A program made the translations under genes and the position numbers. Positions 10,832 through 20,904 of a DNA stretch of 33,974 nucleotides are shown here, one piece after another (within the stretch, counting starts at the first letter, position 1; each line of letters opens with the position of its first letter). This DNA comes from Ettlia oleoabundans (taxonomy: Eukaryota; Chlorophyta; Chlorophyceae; Chlamydomonadales), in assembly GCA_019693395.1 (NCBI GenBank), contig JAAMXP010003082.1, forward strand, positions 1 to 33,974, given 5' to 3'. A model generated the notes under the pieces. That model did no database searches, was not told the DNA's origin, and worked only from the letters and a program-made list of their open reading frames with translations.

Positions 10832-13800
10832 CTATGCAATGTCAAACAGCACGCGGGCATGTCTGTTCCTGCGCCGCAGCGCCTTTGCCAGCCCCGACAG
10901 GTGCTGCATGGTTGCGCACTTGGCGGGGGACCAGAACTTGGCATCATCCTCCACGTGGGTGGCACGGAAATCAGCATAGCTGCACATCATAAAGGTCACA
11001 GGGTAGGCAACCGTGCGCAGGCACGAGCGTGAGGTAGCGCCACCTTACGCGCGGAGATGGGAAGCCAGGCAGGGTGTTGGCACAACAAGCAGTGAAAAAT
11101 CCCAACCCTTCTTGCACACCAACCCACCCACACCTGAGTTTTGTGAACTTCAGCAGCTGGCTGTTGAGCGACTGCTGTATTTCCATGAAAAAGTTTCCCG
11201 ACAGATCCAGAACTTCTAGGCAATGCTTGAGAGCCATCAGGCACATCGGGAAGGCCGCAAAGTGGTTGTCTGCAAGGTTGAGGGCCCGCAGGCACGACAT
11301 GCCGCGGAACAGCTCCTCTGGCACCTGCCGCAAGCGTGGTACCAGCCCATGCTGCGAAGCCTGGCTAAGCAGGCGCGCTGGCGCGGTGACATACACCAGG
11401 TCCAAGGCCTGTGTGGGCAATGAGCAAGCAGCCTGGTGGGTCGCAGGGGGCTTTGGGCTTTGTATCCTTGATCTATGCACTCTTCAATAGGGCATTCGAG
11501 ATAAGCCAAGTTGCCACCACCGACAAATGCAGCAGCAGGTATCCACTTACGATATCCCTGGCCTGTCCCACCTCCCGCACCGGGGTCACCCCAGGTGCCA
11601 CCCCCCACCTGCAGCGCCAGCGTCTCCAGCTGCGTGAAGGCCACCAGGCTGCGCAAGTCTAGCCGTGCACATGCAGACACATCCAGGAGCTGCAGCTCCG
11701 GCATTGCCTTTGGCATCCAGTCTGGCAGGGTCTCCAGCAGAGCATTGCCCCGCAGCTCCAGGCTGCGTAGCTGGCTGAGCTGGCGCCACGAGTCAGGAAT
11801 AGCGTCTATGCCAAACATGAAGGGCAAGCCCCGGCGCTGCGTGGCTGCCACAGTGAGCTGGGTGAGCTGCGTCAGCCTGCCCAGGGCAGAGAGCTGCTCG
11901 CAGTATATGCGGCACTGCAGGTCGTCAAGCACCAGTGACCGCAAACCCCTGTACCACAACAGCATGGCCGCATGTGAGTCAACATGGAAACTTGGCGTGT
12001 TGGCACCGAATAGCAAACATATTACCCAAGCAGGAGTAAACTCGTATGCCTGCCACCACGGCAATCTTTGCAACACACTCTGTACAACAGTAATATCCCA
12101 CACGCTTCTCCAGCTTCCATCAACCTCAATCAGCCCCCACCTAAGCATGGCGATCGTGCTGAGCGGCGGGCCACTGGCAAACAGATCGTTGCAGTGCACA
12201 ATCTGCAGCTCTGCGCACAAGAAGGGTGACAGGATTGCGACACGCAGTGCAACAACAACAAAGCGGGATAGTGGTTAGCCATGGGAGCATCTTCAGAAAA
12301 TAAGTGCAACATCCACCAAAAACTAGGCCTTCAAAGTAGATTGCTGCTGCTGACAACAGTGGTTTGAACATTAAGTTGCCCCTGCTTGCCCACCAACTAT
12401 GTTCACCGCCCATGAACCTCAACGCAGCTGCCTGCTGGCGTGGCCCCCGCGGGCACAGGCGCCCCCCCCCACCCCACCCCACCCCCCCCCCCCACACACA
12501 CACACCTACACACACAACACACCACCACACACACACCTACACATGCTCCACCCGCTGCCTGCCGTCTCTGCAACCTGCCCACCTGTGAGCCGCTCCGCCA
12601 GCATGCCAAGAATTATTCCCAGCGTGCCCAGGTTGAAGTCATGCTTTGTTGTGAGAGGCACAAACTCCCCATCCTCGGACCAGTACCCCTCACTGTTGGC
12701 CAGCACAAGGCGCCGCAGCACGCCGCTCCGCTGCCCGACAAAGTCGACCAAACGATGCTGCATGCAGGACACCCACAAAAAGCTTGGCGGCAGGTAAACC
12801 CTGGAGCTGAACAATCACTCCCCTACATTGCGCCAATCTCGCACACAGCCAGGGAGCTGCTTGTTGCAATACCAAGTGCCAGCGTGCCTCACCGCGCGCA
12901 GGCGAACAGCCGCGAAGGCTTCTCGAAACTCGTCATCACTGGGCCGCACATCGCTCCAGGCAACAGGCACATGCACAGCTGCGGGGCAGGCACCGTACGA
13001 AGGGACTTGAGGAGGGGATGGGTGTACCTGGGCCAACTGGAAACCTGGGGTAAGCGAATGGTCACGGTGATAGGCAGCAGGCTGGGCATGTGCTGGGAGC
13101 AGCATTGGATAAACCTTGCACCTGTGATGATCTCATGCCCAAAATCCACCACCAGCTCGTCCCAAAGGGCCATGGAAAGTTTTGACTGGAAGATAGACTT
13201 CCAATAACGACACACCTGCAGCAAGGGTTAGACAGGAGGGCCCCGCTTTGCATTCGGAGCGGGACATAGCGGGCCCCTGCGGTGCTGTTAGTACCGAGCC
13301 CAGGACAACAACAGAACCTCTTCTTCTGTAAACAAAGTTGTCAATGAAACCGATCATGTGAGGCGCCTGCACCTGCGCAAGGAACGGGTATGCTCGCAGC
13401 CCGGGATGCACTTCGCCTGGCGAGTCAAAGGTGCGGAAGGGCAGCTTTCGCGTGTAGAGCGCCTCTTCCTCAGGTGATGAGACTGGTGGCAGCTTGCTGA
13501 GCTGCTTGAAGATCTGCAGGGCTATCAAGAAGTTGAGAGTTGCTTGCTGCACATGAGAACCACAAAGAAGGGGAGGCCAGCACAGTGAACTGCTATGAGG
13601 CCTCAAGAGGGAGCAGGCAGCGCAGGGGGATCGGCGCTGGTCAAGGGGCCCACGCAACAGAGCTGGGTGTAGCTCCATTGGGAGCACTTGCGGGTTTGTT
13701 GCAAGTCAGGAGGGGCATTGCTACTCCTAGGGAAGTTAAAAGAGCGGGGAAGCGTCGTTGTGGCTGGCAGTTGCCATGCTCTTCCGCCGGAACTTACAAC

Positions 13801-13928
13801 GACTTGGAACAACAACTTGCCTCAAGAATTATGGGCTCTGGAAGGTCATTTATGTGCAGTGCCTCGCACGGCGTCTCGCTAGAGCAGGGAAACGACAAGC
13901 GCCGCTGGGAACGTCGGCGCTCTCGCAT
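10832..13928 (-). CDS. F-box / leucine-rich-repeat protein
   Basis: Exons 13928-13821, 13513-13295, 13215-13122, 13044-12893, 12757-12583, 12210-12141, 11948-11609, 11408-11134, 10979-10832 encode 526 residues in frame. The F-box is in two halves: INDLPEPIILE|IFKQLSKLP (26-45), then VCRYWKSIFQSKLSMALWDE (110-129). Between them is an unusual insert of about 65 residues. Several leucine-rich repeats follow (residues about 180-480), such as LRSLVLDDL, LRSLELRGNAL, LQLLDVSACARL, LRALNLADNHF and LEVLDLSGNFF. F-box/LRR proteins normally bridge Skp1 to substrates in SCF ubiquitin ligases; the target here is unknown. Intron 1 is GC-AG (GAG|GCAAGT), and that join rebuilds the F-box. The exon 4 acceptor has a downstream alternative that also keeps frame. 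Intron 5 holds the poly-C/CA tract. Confidence is high for F-box plus LRR. Confidence 0.82.
12461..12540. repeat. C-rich and CA microsatellite tract in intron of E
   Basis: A run of C with isolated A changes into (CA)n and CACAC-containing repeats. It lies wholly in intron 5 of the F-box gene, so it appears as a G/GT-rich intron in the transcript. Length variation is expected, and assembly errors are possible in the C run. Confidence 0.9.
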
Positions 13929-14594
13929 CAATGAAATCGTCCGCGCGAAGTAGAGATGGATATTATCGAAGGTGACCGCGATCAGGGGAGAGCACTCTGA
14001 ATGATGCTCTGCATGACGTGGCGGAAGCGCGCGCGCGGGCAGGGTGCTCAGGTTACAATTGCGTGCAGCACAGGAGGCAGGAGGCAGAAGAAACAATCAG
14101 ATATCAATATAAAGTCATGAAAATATGAATATAAACAGTCATAGGAAAAGGAGGCTGTTTGAAGCCCAATCGTCACGGAGGCTCTCGCAATGCACCACGG
14201 AGAGAGGCTGCAAAGCCAAGATCGTCTACGGTAGTCGCTGTCAAATCACAGTTTGTGCTGCATCTGTTCAATCATCAATTCATCTCAATTTGCTTTGTGC
14301 GCCCTCTGGTCCACTGCTGCTGCTGCTACCACTGCTGTCGGCATTGCCAACATGGCTAGCACCCTGCTGATGCGAGCCACCTGTGCTATTCCTACCTCTG
14401 TTGCTGCCACCATAAACTCTACCGCTGTCGTCGCCCTTGCCGCCTCCCTGCCCTTCTCCTTCCCAGGCAATTTGCCATGCGTCCCGCGTCTGTTGGCTGC
14501 CAGGGCCTGGCGCCTCTGCACGCCCCCTGCTTGAGGCTGGAGCGGGTGCTGGCGCTGCCTTCGGCTGGTTCATGCTGCTGCCTGGTGAAGGTGG
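13929..14594. other. Space between tandem genes F and E
   Basis: This interval contains the promoter of E and the 3' flank of F. TTACA at 14053-14057 (TGTAA on the minus strand) is a possible poly(A) signal for F, about 540 nt after its stop. A minus-strand frame of 97 codons (14573-14280), rich in Gly/Ser/Ala, lies just after the F stop. It resembles the F tail in composition, but joining it would need a 54-nt intron, shorter than any other here, so I left it out. The opposite strand has a hydrophobic mirror frame with no support. Confidence 0.45.
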
Positions 14595-17500
14595 CTAGCC
14601 ATCTGACTGGCTGCCCACCACATCTGCCAGCTCTTCAAACACCCAGTTGAGCGCGGACCACTCCTCACCCAGGCCAGGTGATGCGATTGGGGAAGGAGCC
14701 GGGGAGGGAGAGGGAGGCAGCTCGGCTGGGGACCCTGCTGGCTCCGTTGCTGACTCCAGTGCTGGAACTGGTGTGGTTGTCGCGAAGGGCGGGGGTGATG
14801 CCAGGGCTGGAGGCAGGGTTCCCAATGGGCTAGGTGGCAGTCGCGGCTGCGCCGCCGTCACTGGGGCAGGCGCTTGAACAGCTGGCGCATTAAGGGGGGC
14901 CAACGCTGGTGCTGGCAAGGCCGGTTGCGCAGGCTGCGGTTCAGGGCTTCCAACAGCCGCACTTGATTGAGGCAAGGGGGGCAGCATGTCTGTTGTGGGG
15001 CTGGTAAGGGGGGCCCACACCTCCGCGGGTGCCACAGCAGGTGCAGGTGTGCGCACGGGAGGCAGGAAGGAACTAAGCGAAGGAGCAGGGGCAGGGGCAG
15101 CAATGGGGGCGGGCCCAAAGTTAGGGGCAAGAGTCGGGAAAGGGTTTGGGTTGATTGTAGGGGTGGGGGTAGGGGCAGAGGCCGGGGTAAAGGCGGGAGC
15201 GGGGGCAAGAGCGGGGGCCTGGGCCGGTACTCCCAGGGGTGCAGGCGGGGCCTCAAGCTCAGTGATGGACAAGTCGGGGCTTAGCCGTGGCCCTGGCGCT
15301 AAGGCAGGGTCCGCGCTCAACAGTGGGTCCGGGGTTGGGGCTGACGCTGGCAGTTGGGCTGGGGCTGGTGCAGGGGTTGGAGCAAGCAGCTGGGGCTGCG
15401 GAGCTGGTGCAGCTCCCGGAGCTGGAACCGTTCCTGGAATTGAGGCCAGGGCCGGGCCTGGCACAGGTGCCAGCAACTCCGGGGGGCCCAAGGGCGGCAG
15501 ATCCTGGTCCTCAGGTGCCAAGGCCGGCTGCAAGGCAGGCGGCTGGCTGGGCTGTATGCCATCTGAGTAGGGGCCTGGCGCAGGTGCGGGTACGGGTGCA
15601 TAGTCGGCATAGTCACCGTAGTCTCCACAGTAGTCCTGCTGGGCAATGGGAGGCAGTAAACACTACTCGGTGAGCAGCATGCGCAACTATTAGAGGCAGC
15701 TAGGGCAGTGCTGCGCACGTGCGAGCCAGTGTCGCTTAAGGGATTGGATGGCATCATCACATGCTTACATTTTACCGCAAGCAAGGCTGGCGCAGCAGCG
15801 CGTCCAGGCAGGCAGGCGGGCAGAGTGGCATGCTGTCAGGCGAGCAGAATGCAGGAAAGGGTGCATGCCAGTTGGCGGGGTTGGCTCACCCCATCATTGC
15901 AGTAGTCTAAGTAGTCATCGTCATCACCTTCACCACCGCTGCCACCGCCGCCGCCAGAATCCACACCATATCCACAGACCGTCTGCACGTGGGAAGCAGC
16001 AGCGGAAGGGGCACCATTCCATCAGATCTTGCTGGAGCTGGCATTCCAGAGAGCAGTGCTGTACGTTTAATGCAGAGGGGAGGCGCATTGACTGCTGTCA
16101 ACACAACCCTGTGTACCATATTTTGCGATCTCAACCACAGCAGGTGGCAAGAACGTATGCGGTAGGCAGCTAACCAAAGGCAGTCAAGAGTAGTGGCGAG
16201 CCGAGTAAGGGGGCAGTCAGGCACTACTCCACCCTGATTCACCCTTCCGCACCATACTCCTCCAATGGCTCACCTGGTACTTAGCAGGCAACAGCGGGGT
16301 GCACTCCTGACACACACGGTCTCCCAGCCCCGTGGCCGCCAGCAGCACAGCTCCATCACCGCCAACCCCCGGCGGCAGCCCCACGTCCTCCAGATCTGGG
16401 CAGTACAGCCTGTCGTCGCACGAGTAAAGCAGCCCGCTGCGCCCATTCACCACACAGCAGGGCTTGGCCAAGCCTCCACAGCCAGGTGGGTTGACGACAC
16501 ATGCGCCACCCTGGCTGACGTCGCCCTCGGTGCCATCGGCAGCCGTGGTGGGCTGACAGTATGAGCCTTCCTGCAGCCCAAAAGCAGCAGCACGGGGGGA
16601 TGATTGATTTGAAGTTTGATAAATTCACCAGCGAAGCAGGGGAGGGAGCAGGCATGCAGCCGTATACTTGCTCCTTAATGCAGCGCTCACAGCATATAGC
16701 CATGCTCTGCTGGTTGCACCCACGCGCATGNNNNNNNNNNNNNNNNNNNTGTCTGGCCTCAACACACACCGCATGCATGATGCTCACTTGTTGCACCAGC
16801 CCGGTAGCGAAATGCACTAACCTGGCACAGTGGCGGCAGCGGCTTGTCTGTGATCAGGCCTAACGAGGCAGGGCAGCAAGGGGCCCCGGGTGCGCCACAG
16901 TCCTGGGGGGACTTGGGCAGTGACAGGCAGATGGCATCTGACACGTTGTCTGCCCGAGCTGCGCAGTACACGTCATCATCCCAGCAAAAGGGTGTAAGAA
17001 AGCTGCCCTTACTATAGTCGCCATATGGGCAGCATGGTGCGCCCAGCCAGCCGCAGCCTGAAGGGATGGCAGAGCACAGGCCGAACGGCTCCCACTGCCC
17101 CTCCTGCTCCTGGCAGTAGTGCCTGCAGCGGCGGAGGGAGCGGGGTGGGTGGTTAGCGCCAGGAAAGGAATGGGAGATGTTCTGTTGGAGATCAATGACA
17201 GTAATGGCACGCCTTGGTAAGCTGGCCATTCAGTCCAGCGGCGACAGCTATGCTGACGGGTCAAACATAAGCAGACAGGAGCAGTTGGGCAGCGAACACA
17301 GCAGCATTCACCCTTCTGGACAGCCGCAGGCGCTGGACGGGCACACGGGTGCAGGTGGCTGCAGTGGGGCACCACACAATCCACCGGCCTGGCCGCAGGT
17401 TGAGGGGTCGACATTTTTGCAGGTACCCCACACGCTAAGGGCCATCTCCTGTGGAATGGAGGCCTCTGGGCTCTGCTGCAGCTGCTGGTAGAGCTCGTAA

Positions 17501-18258
17501 GTAAGCAGGCCAAAAATGCTGTCGCCTGTTGGGGCCATGCAAATGGTGTTGTCTGCCTGGCAGCGCAGCGAGCCATTCGACTTGTTGCCGGTGAGGGGGC
17601 AACACACGCCGCCGACTGCACCGCAGCCATTCGGGCGTGGCAGGCACAGGGATAGAGGCAGTGAGCCGTCCTCACTCAAGTTGTCTGTTTCGGGGCTGGG
17701 GAAGGCCTGACAGTAGAGTAAATCGGTGGCGCACACCTCAACCAGCTTGAAGTCTGCAGGACAGAAGTCACACATAAGTACGTACAGCTGGTGGGTGGTG
17801 GATGAGACGGCATGGAGTCTAGGCACGAGTTTGATAGTGGATACTGAACAGGGTCAGCAGATGCGCAGGCAGGCGGTTAGCTGCTTATGCTCATCTCTCC
17901 TGTCCTGCCCAACTCTATTATTCTGCTTCTGAACTTCTGAATCCTCAATCTAGGGAACGCCGTTTCGAGCCCGCTGTTTAAGCCCCAACTGGTCCCTTGC
18001 AAAATGGGCAGGTAGGCACAGTGGCGGCAACGCACCCTCCGCCTCCACCTCGCAACAGGGCTGTCCCAGTCGCCCGCAGCGCTCCCTGTCAAATATGCTG
18101 GTTGCACCGCAATCCCAGGCGTCAGCTGGGCAGGGCTCGGACGAATTTTCGGCGCCTGGTGCATCTCTCTGCTGCTTGAGGGTGCGCGCGCTTACACCGG
18201 CTGATAGCGCTGCTAATAACGCACCGATAAGCGTGACTGACGCCCGCTTACATGTCAT
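14595..18258 (-). CDS. Secreted six-module Cys-rich protein with Pro/Ala-rich C-terminal tail
   Basis: Exons 18258-18036, 17753-17312, 17122-16822, 16570-16274, 15982-15890, 15635-14595 encode 798 residues. The start ATG gives a textbook signal peptide (basic MTCKR, then a hydrophobic Ala/Leu core, AGVSA cleavage region); the longer upstream frame begins with TTG, not ATG. Six tandem modules follow, each near C-x(4-8)-C-G-x2-G-x-P-C-C-x(10-18)-C-x(3-5)-[YI]-C. Examples are ERCGRLGQPCC, PNGCGAVGGVCC, PSGCGWLGAPCC, PQDCGAPGAPCC and PPGCGGLAKPCC; module 3 is degenerate (STCGQAGGLCG). A Gly/Asp/Tyr linker and about 330 residues dense in Pro-Ala and Ala-Pro pairs follow, resembling hydroxyproline-rich or arabinogalactan wall proteins. 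I infer a secreted, disulfide-rich wall or matrix protein. I do not recognise the module as a named domain. A TATA box lies upstream. Confidence 0.78.
16731..16749. other. Assembly gap (19 N)
   Basis: The Ns fall inside intron 3 of gene F (between exons ending at 16822 and starting at 16570), so the coding model is not affected. The flanks do not look repetitive. Confidence 0.98.
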
Positions 18259-18314
18259 ACTGCAAAAGACCGCCGCCACCTGCCCCGAGGCCTTGGGCGC
18301 TGACACCCTGGCCA

Positions 18315-18345
18315 AAATGGGGCCTCACCCCCCAAATGGGGCCTC
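18315..18345. repeat. 12-bp direct repeat in the F promoter
   Basis: AAATGGGGCCTC occurs at 18315-18326 and again at 18334-18345, a 19-bp period. On the F strand this reads GAGGCCCCATTT twice. It lies between the TATA element and the coding start, so it is probably at or just after the transcription start. Confidence 0.6.
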
Positions 18346-18352
18346 TTAAGCG

Positions 18353-18359
18353 TATATAA
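18353..18359 (-). promoter_or_regulatory. TATA box of gene F
   Basis: TATATAA on the plus strand (TTATATA on the minus) lies about 95 bp upstream of the F start codon. Transcription would start near 18325, giving a 5' UTR of roughly 65 nt. It is the clearest TATA box in the window. Confidence 0.55.
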
Positions 18360-18764
18360 CAGGATCGGTCCTTGGCGGAGTCAGCACAGATTTCAGGCAA
18401 ACACCTGTCTGTAGTACAGGTGCTTTGTGTACAGTTGCGAGTATGTGAACGCATAAAGAGCACTTTTAGCAGTCGAAAACATTGTGCGAACAATTCAGCT
18501 TTTAAGTCGGGGGATCGTGACACACAGCCAAGTGTAAAAGCCAGACACCAGTGCCCCCGCCACGCTGGCAGCGCGCGCAGATGTCAACAGGAGAATGAAT
18601 CAGGCAGTGATCTTACGCTTTGGTGTAACTGCCGTCGAGCAGCGATAATAGGCGTCACGAGAGTAATCGGCCGCCGCAACCTGAGCCTGTTGCAGGATTG
18701 CAGTGGGAACAAGTCACCTCTCACCCACCCTGCGGCTTCAGCGATAGTGCAATCATACGCCAAT

Positions 18765-20410
18765 ATGTCCACACGGGCAGTGTTGGGCTCTGTACCGACG
18801 GGCGCCTTCACAGCACAGTTCCGCGGCCAGCGGCGACTTGCAGGTAGCTTCAACCAACAGCGTCATTGCGAACAATGCCTTTTTGGGATCGTTGATGCGT
18901 GCAACGGGCTCCAGGCTGCTGCACGATGACTCTGTGCCGCTCACCTGCCTACACTCGCCCGCCTTGCAGCCCGCCACCACAAGGTGATGCCCTGCCGCGC
19001 ATCAGCAGAGGTGAATGGGTCGCAACACAGAGTTTCGTGGCAGGAAGATCAGCATGGGGCAATTCGGTGCCTTTCCTAATTGTGCCATGTTGCTTCAGAC
19101 CTATCAACGGTGCTGCGCACCTCACCAAGTTCCTTTTGGCTGCCACCTCTGCTTGTTGGCTGCAGGCTGAACAGCTGTTGGCTAATGGCAAGGCCAAGTA
19201 TGAGGCAGGGGACCGAATGGGCGCCCTCAAGTTTTGGGAGGAGGCGTTGCAGCAGGTGGGTCCAGGACAGGCAGCTGTGCAGCCATGCATCCCGCTGCAG
19301 CCCCCCAGCCCACAAATACACATAGCGGTGGAGGTTGTGTCTGCCCCACCCCGTGCAGAGCCCCAGCCAAGATCAGCGTTTGGCCGCGCTTTTCAATGCT
19401 GCGTGCGTGCACGCCTCCTTTGGCGACCTGGAGCTGGCGCAGATACCGCTCAAGGATGGTGAGATGGCAGGCAGGAAATGGCAGAGGTGCTGGAGGTAGT
19501 GGAAGGTTACAGGGGTGCATCAGTTGCACCGTGGGAAGCATGCCTTGGGTGCTGTCCGTGCAGCTGCGCTTCACTCTTCGCGTTATGTACCTGGTTATGC
19601 AGCCATCTACGGTGGCCTCGATTTCCCAGCGGCTTTGGCTCAGCAGGATGAGCGGTTTGTGAAGCTGAGGGCATCAGCGCAGGTGCGCTGTCAATGGGCC
19701 GGGGTGGTGGAACGGGTCAGGCTTGGCCGCGCTCCTGTCCGACTCGCCATCTCCTTGCTCGCAATCGTGTTTGGGACAGGGGTTTCCCAGGCGCTCCAAC
19801 CCACACGATCTGCTTTTAGGAGGCTATTGTAAACCCTCACTTCGCAATCCTGGCTTGGAACTCGTGTTGTGCTCATAGGTGCTGATTCAGCTCCGGAGGT
19901 TCAATGACCAGGTGCTGAGGGCAAAGTCAGGAGGACCTGCAGCGCCACCCTCGTTTGCCAGCGGTAGCCGCACCACAGTCAACAGCGGTAGCAGTAGCAG
20001 CAAGAGCAGCGGAAAGGGTATACTAGGTAAAGACATGTCTGAGGCCCTCAGCACAGGTGCGGCTGTTGCGTGAGGGAATGTTTTTGCTGCATGGGCTCCG
20101 TACTCTACTGCTGCTGCATCGGTAACAGTCTACTTGCAGAGCCTGTCTACCATGAGTTGATGCTTGTGCAGACCACAGGCATACTTCCAACCCACCAAAG
20201 GTACTTGTTCACATGGCCTAAGCCACTTCTGCTAGCTGAGCACATGCAGTCGCTGCTGCGGCACTACCATCTGCAGATGCTGAGGGCATAGACGCCAGCA
20301 TAGGCGGCATCATCAAGCGTGTGGTAGTGCTGCTGCTGGCACTTAGCGGCCTGGGCACAGCTCTCTTCTACCTTGGTCTCAAGTATGCATTCCCTGAAAG
20401 CCCCTACTGA
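18765..20410 (+). CDS. Small plastid-targeted TPR-like protein with C-terminal membrane helix
   Basis: Exons 18765-18843, 18970-19010, 19166-19255, 19359-19458, 19564-19682, 19879-20056, 20277-20410 encode 246 residues in frame. Residues 1-40 (MSTRAVLGSVPTGAF, later VMPCRASAE) look like a chloroplast transit peptide. Two TPR-like helix pairs follow: AEQLLANGKAKYEAGDRMGA (41-60) with LKFWEEALQQ, then RLAALFNAACVHASFGDLEL with AQIPLKD. A third helical unit holds GLDFPAALAQQDERFVKLRA. After a Ser/Gly-rich linker comes EGIDASIGGIIKRVVVLLLA, a transmembrane helix, ending GLKYAFPESPY. The TPR part resembles the N-terminal region of LPA1/REP27 photosystem II assembly factors, but the long C-terminal domain of those proteins is absent, so I do not assign orthology. 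It is likely anchored in a plastid membrane. The linker exon donor could be 20036 instead, with the same frame. Confidence 0.68.
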
Positions 20411-20904
20411 GCAGTGCAAAGAAAGCACTACGGTCATGGGCAGCATTGACTGCCAGCCGCAAATTGCTTCTATTTGCTGAACAAAACAGATGCCCCCCAG
20501 CGTGGTGACCAAATGAGTGAAGAGAATGCTGCCTTCTTGTCTGTGAGTGCTTGTTGATTTTGAGCATGCAAGTTCCCCTTGCCCTCAGACAACCTTGCTG
20601 TCCGTGTTTGCATTACAGCTGCACCCAAAATTTCCCGCATTTGGCTGGCTTGTAGACTTCTTTGGTACCAGGCGGTCAAGTTTGAACTTGTGAGACCCAG
20701 CAACAGCTGGGAGCTAACAGCCAGTCGTTGATTAGAGTCAGGGCTGAGGGGCTGGGAACACATGGAAGCCGAGTCGGGAAAAGGAAGGGCCATGCACAGG
20801 GAGGCCGAGGAGTGAACAGGACAGGAAGGATGAGCAGACAAAAATATTTGCAGGTATGACGCTACGTTAAGGGTGTGAATCAAGCCGCTGACTCAACCCT
20901 GCTG
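20411..20904. other. Tail-to-tail space between G and H
   Basis: This 494 bp holds the 3' UTRs of G and H. TTACA at 20613-20617 (TGTAA on the minus strand) is a plausible signal for H. A 137-codon minus-strand frame (20883-20470) is present but could join H only by skipping its stop, and it has no recognisable motif. Confidence 0.45.

Larger units (their letters stand above)
18259..18764. promoter_or_regulatory. Divergent promoter region of F and G
   Basis: This 506 bp separates the start codons of a secreted-protein gene and a plastid-type gene. On the F side it contains a TATA element and a 12-bp direct repeat. The G side shows no TATA box. A plus-strand open frame (18372-18764) runs into the G start in the same frame, but it lacks motifs and I take the later ATG as the start. 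Confidence 0.5.

Noticed and set aside
12461..12540. C/CA tract as a telomeric or CRISPR-like repeat
   Set aside because: It is a simple microsatellite inside an intron, with no repeat-spacer structure and no telomere unit.
14253..14534. Hydrophobic plus-strand frame with a transit-peptide look (MASTLLMRATCAIPTS)
   Set aside because: No downstream domain follows, and it mirrors a Gly/Ser-rich low-complexity stretch.
14280..14573. Extra C-terminal exon of gene F
   Set aside because: Composition fits, but joining it needs a 54-nt intron and replaces a plain stop; no other intron here is so short.
14647..15673. Gly/Arg/Ala-rich plus-strand frames
   Set aside because: They are antisense to the Pro/Ala-rich tail of gene F; CCN/GCN codons reverse to GGN/NGC and stay open by composition.
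18259..18315. N-terminal extension of gene F by 19 residues
   Set aside because: The longer frame begins with TTG; the internal ATG gives a proper signal peptide.
20145..20291. Extra exon of gene G starting EPVYHELMLVQ
   Set aside because: Its acceptor fits in phase but no donor of the right phase follows; skipping it joins a conserved-looking DAEGIDASIGG segment.
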